This document shows positions 1 to 13,602 of a stretch of DNA of 64,000 nucleotides, piece by piece. The stretch spans positions 1 to 64,000 of the forward strand of contig JAKUHH010000055.1 of NCBI GenBank assembly GCA_022701365.1, given 5' to 3'. This DNA is from Mycocentrospora acerina (Eukaryota > Ascomycota > Dothideomycetes > Pleosporales). Numbering within the stretch: position 1 is the stretch's first letter; the number at the start of each line of letters is the position of its first letter. The position numbers and the translations under genes are program-made. A model generated the notes under the pieces. The model had not been told where the DNA came from. It made no database searches and worked only from the letters and a program-made list of their open reading frames with translations.

Positions 1-263
1 AAAAAAAAAAAAAAAGAAAAGAAGAGATTTAAGAGGTAGTAGTAAGTATAAAAGCTATAATAAAGGGGATAAAAGAGAAGATAAAAGAGATAGTAGTAAG
101 AATAGTAGAGATAGCAGCAGTGTTAGTAAATAGGAGTAAAAGTAGTAGAAGTAAAGTAGCTATTAGGGGGAAAGTTAGTAAAGGCAGTAGTAGTAATAAT
201 ATAGTAAAGTCTTTAAGTAAAAGTAAGCTAACAGAGTTTAGTAAAAACGCAGTAATAAGTAGC
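1..263 (+). pseudogene. Antisense ORF of gypsy copy A (3' part)
   Basis: Because copy A is inverted, its antisense reading frame lies on the plus strand here. The stretch matches, base for base with scattered transitions, the minus-strand frame at 13603-14110 of copy B, and ends in the same ...AGCGCC-TAA near 263. It would encode the lysine- and serine-rich C-terminal part of that product. Several in-frame TAG/TAA codons interrupt it. The function is unknown; see the copy B entry. Confidence 0.5.
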
Positions 264-3200
264 GCCTAAACTATATCTAAGTTAAGTCTATTAGCTTGCG
301 TGTACTATATATATTTATAAATAAGAATTATAATACCTAATATAATTATCTTTTAAGTATAATATATCTTCTACTTTTTTTTCTTAAGCTTATATCTAGC
401 TATTAAGTCTTTATAGTAGGCTAGCCTTATTTAAATACTTCTTATAAAAAGCCTTTAATTTATAAAGAGATTTTATAAAATTTAAAGCTTTATACTAAAT
501 AAAGTCTAGGTTATATCTAACTTAGCTAACTTAATATTTTAAAGTAAATTAGTAGACTTTACTAGTAAGTATCTCTTTTACCTTTTATTCCTTTATACTA
601 TAGATTAGGTTTTTAGCAAGTTTAAGTGCCTCTTATCTTAGCAAAGAATCTTAGAGGTTTTTATATAAGACATTTAGTGCAAAGATATTATATATCTATA
701 AGCCTAGAAGTAACTTTAACTAATATAAGTGCCTAACTTATTTAAATACTTTAAAAAGACCTTCTTATTATACAGATAGCTTTTACCTAAGTCTTAAGTT
801 AGTTAAGTTCTTAGTAGATAAGTATACTATATCTCTAACTTACTAATCTACTAATTATTAGTGCCTATTAACTACAGCTTATATTTAGGCCTAGGCCTTT
901 TTTATATTATCTTTAGCTTATTACTAAGTATTATGCATGCAGGTTATTAATATAAAGGTGTTATAGCAGTTAATTTTATTAAATTATTTAGCAGAGGGTA
1001 TAAAGCTCTCTTAGTTCTAACTCTGTCTAAGTTTGCTACTAAAGAGAAGCTAATATAAGGCTATCTTAATAGTACTGTAAGAGAGAGTTATCTAAGCATA
1101 GTTAATTAGAGGTAAGAAGTTACTCTAGTTATCCTAGTAAAAGGATATAAAAGGCTGTAATCTCTAATTAATATACTTATTTATAATCTCTATTTAGCTA
1201 TCTGTCTCTTTATAATAAGTAGTAGAGAGCTTAACCTTTACACCTATAATTTAATAGAACTCTAACTAAAAACTAGAAATAAATTAAGAACTGCAGTCTA
1301 ATATAATTATATTTAAGGTGTGTCTAAAATAGTATACCTATCAGATAAATAGGTTTACTATACCTTAGGCATTAATTATCTTATAATATAAGATAGTAAT
1401 AGCTTATTTAGATAGTTAGTTAATAATTACTATAATCTAGTTATACTTAGCTTAATCTTTTAAGAAATCTTTAAAATCTATGTATAGGTGCTATATTAGT
1501 CTTTTAAGGATTAGTAATAGGTAGAAGTATCTAGAGAGGCAGGACTGTCTTAGATATCCTTTATAACAAAAGATACAGTTTTAAATATACTGTTAATAAC
1601 TAGCCTCTATACTTTTCTAATAGTACTATTAGGCTAGTAACTAATAAGTCTTCTTAGAGCTATAGTGTGCTGTAGAAATTTAATTATATACCTTATAAAT
1701 AAGCTAGGTATATAAAAAAGAATCTTTAAATAAGCAGAGTTAATCTTAGTAGAGTAAGAGCTTATTACTAATCTAATAGTTATCTAGTAGCTTTACTTAT
1801 TATTTTTTAAAGGCTAACTAGTTTTTATAGAGAACTATATCTATTAGTTCTAAAGAGTTAAAAGCTATTAGGGTTATATTAGGGCGTAAGGCATTAATAA
1901 CTAATATTTGTTAAATTTAAGTCTAGAAGTAGGTCTAGGCTAAATTAGTATTAATCTAGATATAAAGATAGTAAGGTTTAAGTAAGACTTTTAATTAATT
2001 ATCTTTTTAGGCTAACTTTAACTAGCTTAGGTCTTATTCTTATTAGCTAAAGATATTAGCCCTCTTATTATTCTTGCCTAGTGTGTACTTAATTTAGATG
2101 TTAAAAAAGGCTAAAGCTTTAGACTATTATGCTTATCTAGCATTAAGTACCTTAGTAGTTATAAAATATTCTAAGGCGCAGTAGTCTAAAAGGACTAAGA
2201 CTTAAGTCTAAATAGAAGTTAGTTTAGCCCTCTACTTTAAAAAGGCTTAGAGAATAGTAAAAAGTTCTTTATTATATATTTCTTAATTAAGCTTAGCTCT
2301 AAATAAGACCTTGCTATAGAAGGCTATAAGGTACTATTTCTTATTAAAGTGTTTTTATAACAAAACCCTAGTAACTATGCTATCTAATGCATTAGTCTTA
2401 ATTTAGGTATTATAATTAGGCTTAAAATAGCACAAAGTAAGTATAGCTAAGAGAGCAGTCTTAAGGTAATAGAAGGCCTCCTTGCACTTTAGGGTCTATA
2501 CAAATAGTATTATAAGGCTCTATAATATAATAAAGAGTTTTGTAACCTAAGAAAAACTAGCAATAAATTACTAGTAGAAACTTATAAAGCCTAAGAAGGA
2601 CTTTATACTTATAATAGTAGTAGGTTATTTTTAGTTCTTTAAAGCTTCTACTTTTTTTAAGTTAACTTTAATACTTTTTTTAGTTAATATATAACTAAGG
2701 TACTTTGTATATGTAATATAAAACTTGCTCTTCTTAATATCTACTTAAAGGCTAGCAGTATATAGTCTTTCTAGTACCTGCTTTATATGCTATTTATAGG
2801 TAATAAGGTCTTCTAAATAGATTAAGATATTATCTAAGTAGGTAATATAGAAGTTATTTAGGAAATTAATTAATATATTATTTATATATTATTAGTAGGT
2901 TACAGGGCTATTGTAAAGGCTAAAAAGTAGTACTTTATATTTATATATTCTATAACAAGTTTAAAAAGTAGTGTATTTTTTAGAGTCTAGATCTATACAG
3001 ATATAGTTAAATATAAAATAAATATTAAACTTATTAAAGATCTTAGCCTTTAAAAGGCCAGCTAAGAGCTTATTTATATAAAGAATTAGATTAATATCTT
3101 TATAAGTAAGGTTATTTAGTTTATAATAGTCTACATAAATTTAGAGGTCCTTGTTAGCCTTCTAAATACATAAAATAAGAGATAAAAAAAGGCTCTAACT

Positions 3201-5793
3201 ATGCTTAATCTAACCTTTTTATAGGTTCTTTTAGATATAGTGCTTAGTTACTTCTAACTTTTCTATATTCTACTTATATAATAAGCTATAGCTATTTAGT
3301 AAGAGTTTAGTAAGTATAATCTTATAGTTATATAGTTAAAAGTCTAAGAGAGTTTCTACAGCAGTCTTACTAAAGACATCTTAGAAAGAGTAGTAATAAA
3401 GAGGTAATTAGTCTTATACTAAAGCTATATTATTAAGGTTATTTTCTAGCCTTTTTTTATCTAAAATTTAATTAATTTTATAAAAGCTAGTAGTAAAGAA
3501 TGTATTTTCTTAGCATTTTATATTAAAGTAGAAAGTGTTAGTAAAAATAAAAGCAATATAAAAAGAAGGTTTAGTAAAGATAAGTTTAAGTAAAAGTTAG
3601 ATAAGTTTTAGTATTAGGTCTTATATAATAAAAGGTAAGAACTTTTAACTTTTTAAGAGTTAAAGCATCTTTTAAATCTTATAAATAGTAGTAGTTATAC
3701 TATGCCTCTCTTAATAGTCCTTTTATTTTTATAGCTTATCTTATTATGTAATATCTAAAGCAATAGTTTTAGCAGGAACTATTTAGTTAAAGGTTATTAA
3801 GAGTAGTAGAGCAGTATTATACACAGCAGGATAGCAGCCTAGCTAGATAATCTAGGAGTAATCTGTATCTAACTATAGCTTAAAACACTTTATTTATTTA
3901 ATTCTAATAATATAGTCTTATAAGCTAAGATCTACTATTATAAATAAGTAGTTGTAGATCTTTTTTCTATTAATAATTAGATATAAATAGATATACTAAG
4001 TTACTAAAAAAGAGATTTAGTCTTAAAACTCTTTAATAGTAACTTAAAAGAGTAGCTTTTAGATAAAAGTCTAAAGAGCTAATAAAATAGAAGTAGTAAT
4101 TTTTAAATTTAAGAAAAGATAACTTAAGGTACTAGTGTTAATTAAGGAGTGTAATTAGACTCTAAGGCCCTTTATATAAAAAATAAAAAGAGAAAAGAAA
4201 TATAGTCCTTTAAATAAGTTTAAAAGACTAAAGTTTAATAAGTTATAATAGTTTAGGCCTAAGAAGAGAAGTCTTTTTAGGTATCTTTATTTCCTGTCTT
4301 ATCCTCTTCTTAGTTAAAGTCTTCTCTTAATTCCTTAATATCTTTATTAAGGTATTTAAACTTAATCTTCTATACTTAAGGTAAAGGACACTTACTTATA
4401 AAGTGTCCTAGCTTACTATAGTTATAGCAATTGCCTAAAGTTAGATCTTTTATAGGACTAAAAGTCTTAGATAGAAGCTAAGAAGCAGGTAAAAGTTAGA
4501 GTTATATTTAGATATAAATGTCTGCTTATTAGTATAAATTATAGTTTATTCTTAGTAGAGACCTCTAAATTAGACTTAAATAAAGTTAACCTAGTTTATA
4601 TATTATATAGATTATGCTTCCTGTAGTTAAGACTAAAGGATAGTTCCTTTATTCTATATTAAATACTATTAGGTATTTAACTATAAGCTTAAAAGAGTTA
4701 TTTTATTATTATTTAAATCTAAGGCTAGCTTTCTATAAGGTTAGTGTAATCTTTATCTATAAGTAGTAAAACTATTCTAATTTAAGTACTTATCTCTTAA
4801 TAGCAGCACTAAAGAACTATGCTTTAAAAGTAAAGAAGGTTTCTGTCTTATCTATATAAAGTTTATTAAAAGCAGCTTAGCTCTTAGCTCTCTTATTTCT
4901 TATAATAAAATAGAACTTAAGTAAGTTAATTATATCTTCTATAATCTTAAAATAGTTAGATAAAGTTTTAAATAAGTATTAGGGCTCTAGGTACTCCTTA
5001 GCTAGGCTAGAAGTATATCCCTAGACTAATACTATACAGGCGCGCTTACTCTAATAGTAGTCTGCATTAATCTCTAATTAGTCTTAGATTAAGGCTTGCT
5101 ATTAGTAAAAGGTTAAGTTGCAACTATTTTTAAGGACTTTAATAGTAGGTGTTCTTTTAAATAGTTTTATGCATATAGTATTATTAATTAAAATCTTTAA
5201 CTAGAACCTTAATAGTTAAAGTTATTTTAAAAGACTTAGTAGTAATTTAGTACTAAGTAAGAGGTAGTTTAGAGCAATTATAGCTTACTATAGTTCTTAG
5301 ATTTCTGCTTAAAGTTAAGTAACTAATTAGGCTAAGTCCTCTTTTTCTTAGTCTAAATTAGATAAGAGCTTTATACCTGTTCTTACTAAATTAAAGGTTA
5401 GAGTAAAGTTAGATATCTCTACTACTACTTTTAAGGTTAAGCTTTAAGTATATACTAATCTTTAAGTTAGTTCCTTTAAACCTAGAGTAATAGTAGCAGA
5501 TATTAGAGTTAGGTCTAATTCTGCTAGGTTTTTAATAGTCTCTAAGTTTCTACCTTAGCATAATCTTATATAGCTATTCTAAAGTAATCTTAATATAGTA
5601 GTCTAAGAAGTTCTAAACCTAAAGGCTTTAGTTATTAAGAGATTATAGAGATCTTAGCTATAATAAAATGCTAGATATAATAGTATAGTCTAAATTAGTT
5701 CTAAATTAAATAAGGCTTAGACATAATCTAGATAAAATAAGTAGTAATATTATTTAGAAGCTGTTACTAGCTAAGACAAGTTCTTCTGTATAA

Positions 5794-6081
5794 TATAACA
5801 ACACAGGTTATAAAAAAGTAATCTAAATAAGGTCTAAAGTGTCTACTACTAGGCATATAGGAGTGCTAGGACTAGAGGGTAAACTAAAGATACTATTCTC
5901 TACACCTATAGGTCTTATATAAAAAGATATAGAAGAACTACTCTATAAAGCTACACAGACTGCCCCCTTTATATATCCTTTCTTAGGGTTACTATCTAAG
6001 GCAAGTACAAATTAGGTGGCTATTAGATAGGTGTTAGTTAACTTAGGGGTAATAATAGGATGTGACTTTGTGAACGTTACA
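5794..6081 (-). repeat. 288-bp LTR of gypsy copy A
   Basis: The outer end reads ...GTTACA, the reverse complement of the TGTAAC start seen in the other copies. The inner end is mutated (TATAAC for TGTAAC). Its length of 288 bp equals four other LTRs in the window. It carries the family's conserved core around CACCTATAGGTCTTATATAA. Confidence 0.9.
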
Positions 6082-7546
6082 CTAGTAATAATATTAATTT
6101 TTTAGCTATTGCAATACACTATTATAATAATAACTTAGTTTTAGAGAGTTACTTACTAGCATTTAAAACATTAGAAGAGTATAAAAGCTATACAGGTATA
6201 ATACTATATAATTTGTTAGATAATATTTTAAAAGAGTTTAATACTAGAAAAAAGACACTAGCTATTACAAGAGATAATGCTTCTCCTATTTTAACTTTAG
6301 TACAAGAAATACAATCTAAATATAGTATAAAGTATAATATAGATCTCCTAGATATTAAATATACAGCACACAAATTAAATTTAATTAGTAACAGTTTTTA
6401 ACATATTTATGTTTTATTCCTAATAATTCTAAGGGTTATAATAATAAAATTAATAGTCTTATTAGTACAGATTCTTTATATAAAGAGCATTTTACCACAT
6501 ATAAAGATTTACCTAATACTATTAGAAGTATTATTACATCTATTACATATAATTATTTCTTAAAGAATAATTTTAAAAAATTAGTAAAAAGAATAAAACA
6601 GATTAATAATACTAAAATAGGGGTAGAAAAACTAGTAAAAGATAATTCAACTAGGTGGCTTTCTACTTATAATATGCTAGATAGATTTATATATGTTAAA
6701 GAAGAAATTAACAGTTTACTAGAAATAGCTAATGAGCTACTAATTACTAAAAAGAAATATCTTAACTTAAAAAAGTTTGCTATTTTAGATAATAAATAGG
6801 ATTATTTAATCTTTGTTAGAGATATACTAGAGATGTTTAGAAAACCTACTATTAAGTTTCAAACTATAGATTACTCTACTAGCTATTTAATTATACTATA
6901 TATTACACGCTTATTTAATAAGTTAGAAGAGTATGTTATTAAAAAGTCTATTATAAGCTTAAATTATAATCTTTTTATAGAAATAGCTTTACAAGAGTCT
7001 ATTAAAAAGCTCTTAGAGTACTATCCTTTAAAAAGTATAAGAGTAATAGATTCTAAATTAAAAACCTTATATTTAATAACAGTTTTAAACCTACAATTTA
7101 AACTAGAGATATTTAAAATATTAAAATATGATTATATACTTATTAAGCAAATTAGAAACTACTTTACTAGTATTTATAATATATATAAAGAAAACTATAC
7201 ACCTAGGTTTATAGATAGTACAGATATAGATAATATCTCTAGTAATATAGACTATAGTAGTGATAATGAGTTTTTTAGATATAGTCCTAATATGCTTAAT
7301 AAAGAAGAACTAGATATATATCTAGAAGAAGAACTTATTTCTAAAGATATTATTATTATAGACTATTATAAAGCAAATAAAGAAAGATTTCCTATTATAT
7401 ATAATATTGCTAGAGACTATCTAGCTATTTCTGCTACATCTAGTCCTAGTGAATCTACTTTTAGTCAAGTTAGTAGTGTAGTTACTAAACAAAGAAATAG
7501 ATTACTACCTACTACAATAAAACAACTTATTATTTTAAAGTCTTAG
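6082..7546 (+). pseudogene. hAT transposase relic (middle and C-terminal part)
   Basis: Three blocks in shifting frames together follow the order of a fungal hAT transposase. About 6085-6400 encodes an RNase-H-like segment with a typical ITRDNAS motif and a YTAHKLNL stretch. About 6400-6800 holds the DNSTRWLSTYNML block (family pattern: D.PTRWNSTY.ML). 6833-7546 is an open frame ending in the hAT dimerisation domain, with ARDYLAISATSSPSESTFS and KQRNRLLP. Disruptions seen are a frameshift near 6395 and an in-frame TAG near 6796. The product would have been the DDE-type cut-and-paste transposase; it cannot be functional here. Trp is almost absent, consistent with loss of TGG by transition mutation. 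Confidence 0.85.
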
Positions 7547-7791
7547 AATGTATTAGATAAAGAAGAGATAAGTATTAATAATAATAATTTAGATTATAGT
7601 AGTAAAAAGAGTAAAGAAAAAGATTTAAGCTTTAGTAGCTTAGATAAATTAGATACTAATAGTAATGCTAGTGTTAATTCTATATAAAAGATGTAAACAA
7701 ATAGTAGTTTAATCTATAGTAAATGCTTATACCTTACTTTATTTAGTATTTTTTAAGACTAGTTTAATTTGTCTGTAGTGTAGCACTAAAT
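6082..7791 (+). mobile_element. hAT-superfamily DNA transposon, 5' truncated
   Basis: This segment between the two gypsy copies is the body of a hAT element. Its coding similarity begins immediately after the LTR end at 6081, so gypsy copy A inserted into the hAT gene; the missing N-terminal half would lie left of the window. Gypsy copy B inserted 3' of the hAT gene, creating the TAAAT duplication at 7787-7791 and 15237-15241. The remaining hAT flank should therefore resume after 15241. It is AT-rich but much less damaged than the gypsy copies. Confidence 0.85.
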
Positions 7792-8079
7792 TGTAACATT
7801 TACAACGTCACATCCTATTATTACCCCTAAGTTAACTAACACCTATCTAATAGCTACCTAATTTGTACTTGCCTTAGATAGTAACCCTAGGAAGGGATAT
7901 ATAAGGGGGGCAGTCTGTGTAGCTTTATAGAGTAGTTTTTCTGTATCCTTTTATATAAGACCTATAGGTGTAGAGAATAGTATCTTTAGTTTACCCTCTA
8001 GTCCTAGCACTTCTATATGCCTAGTAGTAGACACTTTAGACCCTATTTAGATTACTCTCTTATAACCTATATTATTACA
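7792..8079 (+). repeat. 5' LTR of gypsy copy B
   Basis: Starts TGTAACATTTACAACGTCAC and ends ATTATTACA; 288 bp. Preceded by TAAAT. It is strongly mutated along its whole length relative to the young solo LTR at 31950-32237, by C-to-T and G-to-A changes. Confidence 0.93.
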
Positions 8080-8379
8080 TTATACAGAAAAACTTATCTT
8101 AGCTAGTAATAGCCTCTAAATAATATTACTACTTATTTTGTTTAGATTATGTCTAAGCCTTATCTAATTTAGAACTAATTTAGACTATACTATTATATTA
8201 AGCATTTTATTACAGCTAAGATCTCTATAATCTCTTAATAACTAAAGCTTTTAAGTTTAGAACTTCTTAGACTACTGTATTAGGATTACTTTAGAATAGC
8301 TATGTAAGATTACACTAAAGTAGAAACTTAGAGACTATTAAGAACTTAGCAGAATTAGACCTAACTTTAATGTCTGCTA

Positions 8380-11300
8380 CTATTACTCTAGGTTTAAAGG
8401 AACTAACTTAAAGATTAGTATATACTTAAGGCTTAACCTTAAAGGTAGCAGCAGAGATATCTAACCCTACTCTAACCCTTAATCTAGTAAGAATAGGTAT
8501 AAAGCCTCTATCTAATTTAGACTAAGAAAAAGAGAACTTAGCTTAATTAGTTACTTAACTTTAAGCAGAAGTCTAAGAACTATAGTAAGCTACAATTACC
8601 TTAGACTACCTTTTACTTAGTACTAAATTACTACTAACTCTTTTAGAATAACCTTAACTTCTAAGGTTCTAGTCTAAGATTTTAATTAATAATACTATAT
8701 ACATAAAACTATCTAAAAGAACACTTACTATTAAAGTTCTTAAAAATAGTTACAACTTAACCTCTTACTAATAGCAAGCCTTAATCTAAGACTAATTAGA
8801 GATTAATGTAGACTACTATTGGAGTAAGCATGCCTGCATAGCATTAGTCTAGGGACATACTTCTAGCCTAGCTAAGGAGTACCTAGAGCCCTAATACCTA
8901 TCTAACACTCTATCTAACTGTTTTAAGATTGCAGAAGATATAATTAACCTACTTAAGTCTTATTTTATTATAAGAAATAAGAGAGCTAAGAGCTAAGCTG
9001 CTTTTAATAAACTCTATATAGATAAGACAGAAACTTTCCTTACTTTTAAAGCATAGTTCCTTAGTGCTACTATTAGGGGATAAGTACTTAAATTAGAATA
9101 GTTTTACTACTTATAGATAAAGATTACAATAACCTTACAGATGCCTAGCCTTAGATTTAAGTAATAATAGAATAACTCCTTTAAGCTTATAGTTAAACAC
9201 CTAACAGCGTTTTATATAAAATAAAGAAACTATCTTTTAGTCCTAACTACAAGAAGCATAATCTATATAATATATAAACTAAGTTAACTTTATTTAGGTC
9301 TAATTTAGAGGTCCCTACTAAGATTAAACTATAATTTATACTAATAAGTAGACCTTTATATTTAAACACAACCTTAACCTTTACCTACCTCTTAGCTTAT
9401 ATCTAAGACTCTTAGTCCTGTAAGAGATCTAACTCTATGTAATTACTACAACTATAGTAAGCTAAGACACTTTATAAGTAAGTGTCTTTTGCCTTAAGTA
9501 TAGAAGATTAAGTTTAAACACCTTAATAAGGATATTAAGGAATTAAGAGAAGACCTTAACTAAGAAGAGGATTAGATAAGAAATAAAGATGCCTAAGAGG
9601 ACCTCTCTTTTTAGGCCTAAACTGTTATAACTTATTAAACTTTAGTCTCTTAAACTTATTTAAAGGACTTTATTCCTTTTCTCTTTTTATTCTTTGCACT
9701 AAAGGCCTTAGTGTCTAATTATACTCTTTAATTAATACTAGTGCTTAAGGTTATATTTTTTTAAATTTAAAAATTACTACTTCTATTTTATTAGCTCTTT
9801 AAACTCCTATCTAAAAGCTACTTTTTTAAGTTACTGTTAAAGAGTTTTATGACTAAATCTCTTCTTTAGTAACTTAGTATATCTGTTTATATCTAATTAT
9901 TAATAGAAGAAAGATTTATAACTGCTTATTTATAATAGTAGATCTTAGCTTATAAGACTATATTATTAGAATTAAATAGATAAAGTGTTTTAAGCTATAG
10001 TAAGATACAGATTACTCCTAGATTATCTAGCTAGGCTGCTATCCTGCTGTGTATAATCCTGCTCTACTACTCTTAATAATCTTTAACTAAATAGTTCCTG
10101 CTAAAACTATTGCTTTAAATATTACATAATAAGATAAGCTATAAGAATAAGAAGACTATTAGAAGAGGTATAGTGTAACTACTGCTATTTATAGGATTTA
10201 AGGGATGCTTTAACTTCTAAAGAGTTAGAAGTTCTTGCCTCTTATTATATAGGACCTAATACTAAAACCTATCTAACCTCTACTAGAACTTGTCCTTACT
10301 AAACCTTCTTTTTATATTACTCTTATTTCTGCTAATGCTTTCTACTTTAATATAAAATACTAAAAAAACAAATTCTTTACTACTAGTCTTTACAAAATTA
10401 ATTAAATTCTAGATAAAAAAAAGCTAGAAGACAACCTTAATAACACAGCCCTAGTATAGGACTAATTACCCCTTTGTTACTACTCTTTCTAAGATATCTT
10501 TAGTAAGACTGCTGCAGAAACCTTTCTAGACTTTTAACTGTATAACTATAAGATTATACTTACTAAACCTTTGCTAAATAGCTATAGCCTGTTATATAAG
10601 TAGAATATAAAAGAGTTAGAAGCAACTAAGCGCTATATCTAAGAGAACCTATAAAAAGGTTAAATTAAGCATAGTTAGAGCCCTTTTATATCTCTTATCT
10701 TATATATTTAAAAGGCTAACAAGGACTTCTAAATTTGTGTAGACTATTACAAACTAAATAACTTTACTTGTAAAGATGTCTATCTAATTCTCTGTATAGA
10801 TAAGCTCTTAGCCTGCCTTTTAAAGGCTAAGATCTTTACTAAGTTTAATATTTTTTCTATATTTAACTGTATCTATATAGATCTAGACTCTAAAGAATAT
10901 ACTACCTTTTAAACCTGTTATAGAACATATAAATATAAGGTATTACCTTTTAGCCTTTGTAACAGCCCTGCAACCTACTTATAATATATAAATAATATAT
11001 TAATTAATTTTCTAGATAACTTCTATATTGCCTACTTAGACAACATCTTAATCTATTTAGAAGACTCTATTACCTATAAACAGCATGTAAAGCAGGTACT
11101 AGAAAGACTATATGCTGCTAGCCTTTAAGTAGATATTAAGAAGAGCAAGTTTTATATTATATATACAAAGTACCTTAGTTATATATTAACTAATAAAGGT
11201 ATTAAAGTTAAGCTAGAAAAGGTAGAAGCTTTAAAGAACTAGGAATAACTTACTACTATTATAGGTATAAAGTCTTTCTTAAGCTTTATAAGTTTTTACT

Positions 11301-13460
11301 AGTAATTTATTACTAGTTTTTCTTAAGTTATAAAATTCTTTGTTGTATTGTAAAGCTTTATAATACTATTTATATAGACCTTAGAGTATAAGGAGGCCTT
11401 CTATTGCCTTAAGACTGCCCTCTTAGCTATACTTACCTTATGCTATTTTAAGCCTAATTATAACACCTAAATTAAGACTAATGTATTAGACAGTGTAGTT
11501 GCTAAGGTTTTGTTATAAAAACACCTTAATAAGAAATAGTACCTTATAGCTTTCTATAGCAAAGTCCTATCTAGAGCTAAGCTTAATTAGGAAATATATA
11601 ATAAGGAACTTTTTGCTATTCTTTAAGCCTTCTTAAAGTAGAAGGCTAAACTAACTTCTATTTAGACCTAAGTCCTAGTCCTTTTAGACTACTGCGCCTT
11701 AGAATATTTTATAACTACTAAGGTACTTAATACTAGATAAGTATAATAGTCTAAAGCCTTAGCCCTTTTTAACTTCTAAATTAAGTATATACTAGGCAAG
11801 AATAATAAGAGGGCTAATATCCTTAGCTAACAAGAATAGGACTAGAGCTAGTTAAAGTTAGCCTAAGAAGACAATTAATTAAGAGTCTTACTTAGACCTT
11901 ACTATCTTTATGTCTAGATTAATACTAATCTAGCTTAGACCTACTTTTAGACTTAAATTTATTAGATATTATCTATTAATGCCTTACACCCTCATACAAC
12001 CTTAATAGCTTTTAACTCTTTAGAACTAATAGACATAGTTCTCTATAAAAACTAGTTAGCTTTTAAAGAATAATAAGCAAAGCTGCTAGATAACTATTAG
12101 ATTAGTAATAGGCTCTTACTCTACTAGGATTAACTCTGCTTATCTAGAGATTCTCTTCTATGTACTTAGCTTATTTGCAAGGTACATAATTAAATCTCTA
12201 CAGCGCACCCTAGCTCTAAGAAGACCTATTAGTTACTAGCTTAATAGTACAATTAGAAGAGTATAGAGGCTAGTTATTAATAGTATGTTTAAAACTGCAT
12301 CTCTTGTTGTAGAGGACATCTAAGACAGTCCTGCCTTTCTAGATACCTCTACCTATTGCCTATCCCTAAAAGACTAATATAGTACTTATATATAGATTTT
12401 AAAGATTTCCTAAAGGATTAGGCTAGGTATAACTAGATTATAGTAATTATTAACTAACTATCTAAATAAGCTATTACTATCCTATATTATAAAATAATTA
12501 ACGCCTAAAGTATAGTAAACCTATTTATCTAATAGGTGTACTGTTTTAGATATACCCTAGACATAATTATATTAGACTGCAGTCCCTAATTTATTTTTAG
12601 TTTCTAGTTAGAGTTCTGTTAAATTATAGGTGTAAAGGTTAAGCTCTCTACTGCTTATTATAAAGAGATAGACAGCTAAATAGAGTTATAAATAAGTATA
12701 TTAATTAGAGATTATAGCCTTTTGTATCCTTTTACTAGGACAACTAGAGTAACCTCTTACTCCTAATTAACTATGCTTAGATAACTCTCCTTTATAGTGC
12801 TATTAAGATAGCCTTATATTAGCTCCTCTTTAGTAGCAAACTTAGACAGAGTTAGAACTAGAAGAGCTCTATACCCTCTGCTAAACAATTTAATAAAATT
12901 AACTACTATAACACTCTTGCATTAATAACCTGCATGCATAATGCTTAGTAATAAGCTAAGGATAATATAGAAAAGGCCTAAGCCTAAATATAAGCTGTAG
13001 TTAATAGGCACTAACAACTAGTAGATTAGTAAGTTAGAGATATAGTATACTTGTCTACTAAGAACCTAACTAACCTAAGACTTAGCTAAAAGCTATCTAA
13101 GTAATAAGAAGGTCCTTTTAAGGTACTTAAATAAGTTAGGCATTTATATTAGTTAAAGTTACTTTTAGGCTTATAGATATATAATGTCTTTGCACTAAAT
13201 ATCCTGTATAAGGACCTTTAAGATCCTTTACTAAGATAAAAGGCACTTAAACCTGCTAGAAACCTAATCTATAGTATAGAGGAATAAGAGGTAGAAGAGA
13301 TACTTACTAGTAAAGTCTACTAATCTACTCTAAAATATTAAGTTAGCTAGGTTAGATATAACTTAAACCTTATTTAGTATAAAGCCTTAAATTTTATAAG
13401 ATCCCTTTATAAATTAAAGGCTTTTTATAAGAAGTATCTAAATAAGGCTAGCCTACTATA
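8380..13460 (+). pseudogene. gag-pol of gypsy copy B (zinc knuckle, RT, RNase H, INT, chromodomain)
   Basis: Reading through stops, family motifs appear in order. A CCHC-like zinc knuckle with HFISKC lies near 9436-9490. Reverse transcriptase is at about 10650-11230, with VDYYKLNNFTCKD, then LPFSLCNSPATY and the catalytic box YLDNILIY (family YLDDILIY; one Asp is now Asn). An RNase H/connection region with FKPNY and VAFYSK lies near 11400-11700. Integrase C-terminal motifs are near 12640-12700. A chromodomain starts near 13290 with EVEEIL and continues to about 13450. The product would have been the polyprotein for reverse transcription and integration. Most interruptions are TAG/TAA where the family has Gln or Arg, which is RIP-type damage. 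The exact start of gag is not visible. Confidence 0.85.
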
Positions 13461-13602
13461 AGGACTTAATAGCTAGATATAAGCCTAAGAAGAAAGAGTA
13501 AAAGATATATTACACTTAAAAAATAATTATGTTAGGTATTATAATTCTTATTTATAAATATATATAGTACACGCAAGCTAATAGACTTAACTTAGATATA
13601 GT

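Larger units (their letters stand above)
1..6081 (-). mobile_element. Ty3/gypsy chromovirus copy A, inverted, RIP-degraded, cut by window edge
   Basis: This copy reads right to left: its 5' LTR is at the right end (5794-6081) and its internal region runs to base 1. It is the reverse complement of the complete copy at 7792-15236; for example 250-390 matches 13480-13620 in reverse, and bases from about 30 onward match the region near 13845. Its 3' LTR lies outside the window. Reading frames are destroyed by TAA and TAG codons in both directions, as expected from RIP. The bases just outside the LTR are CTAGT, but the matching target duplication would be beyond the left edge and cannot be checked. 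Confidence 0.9.
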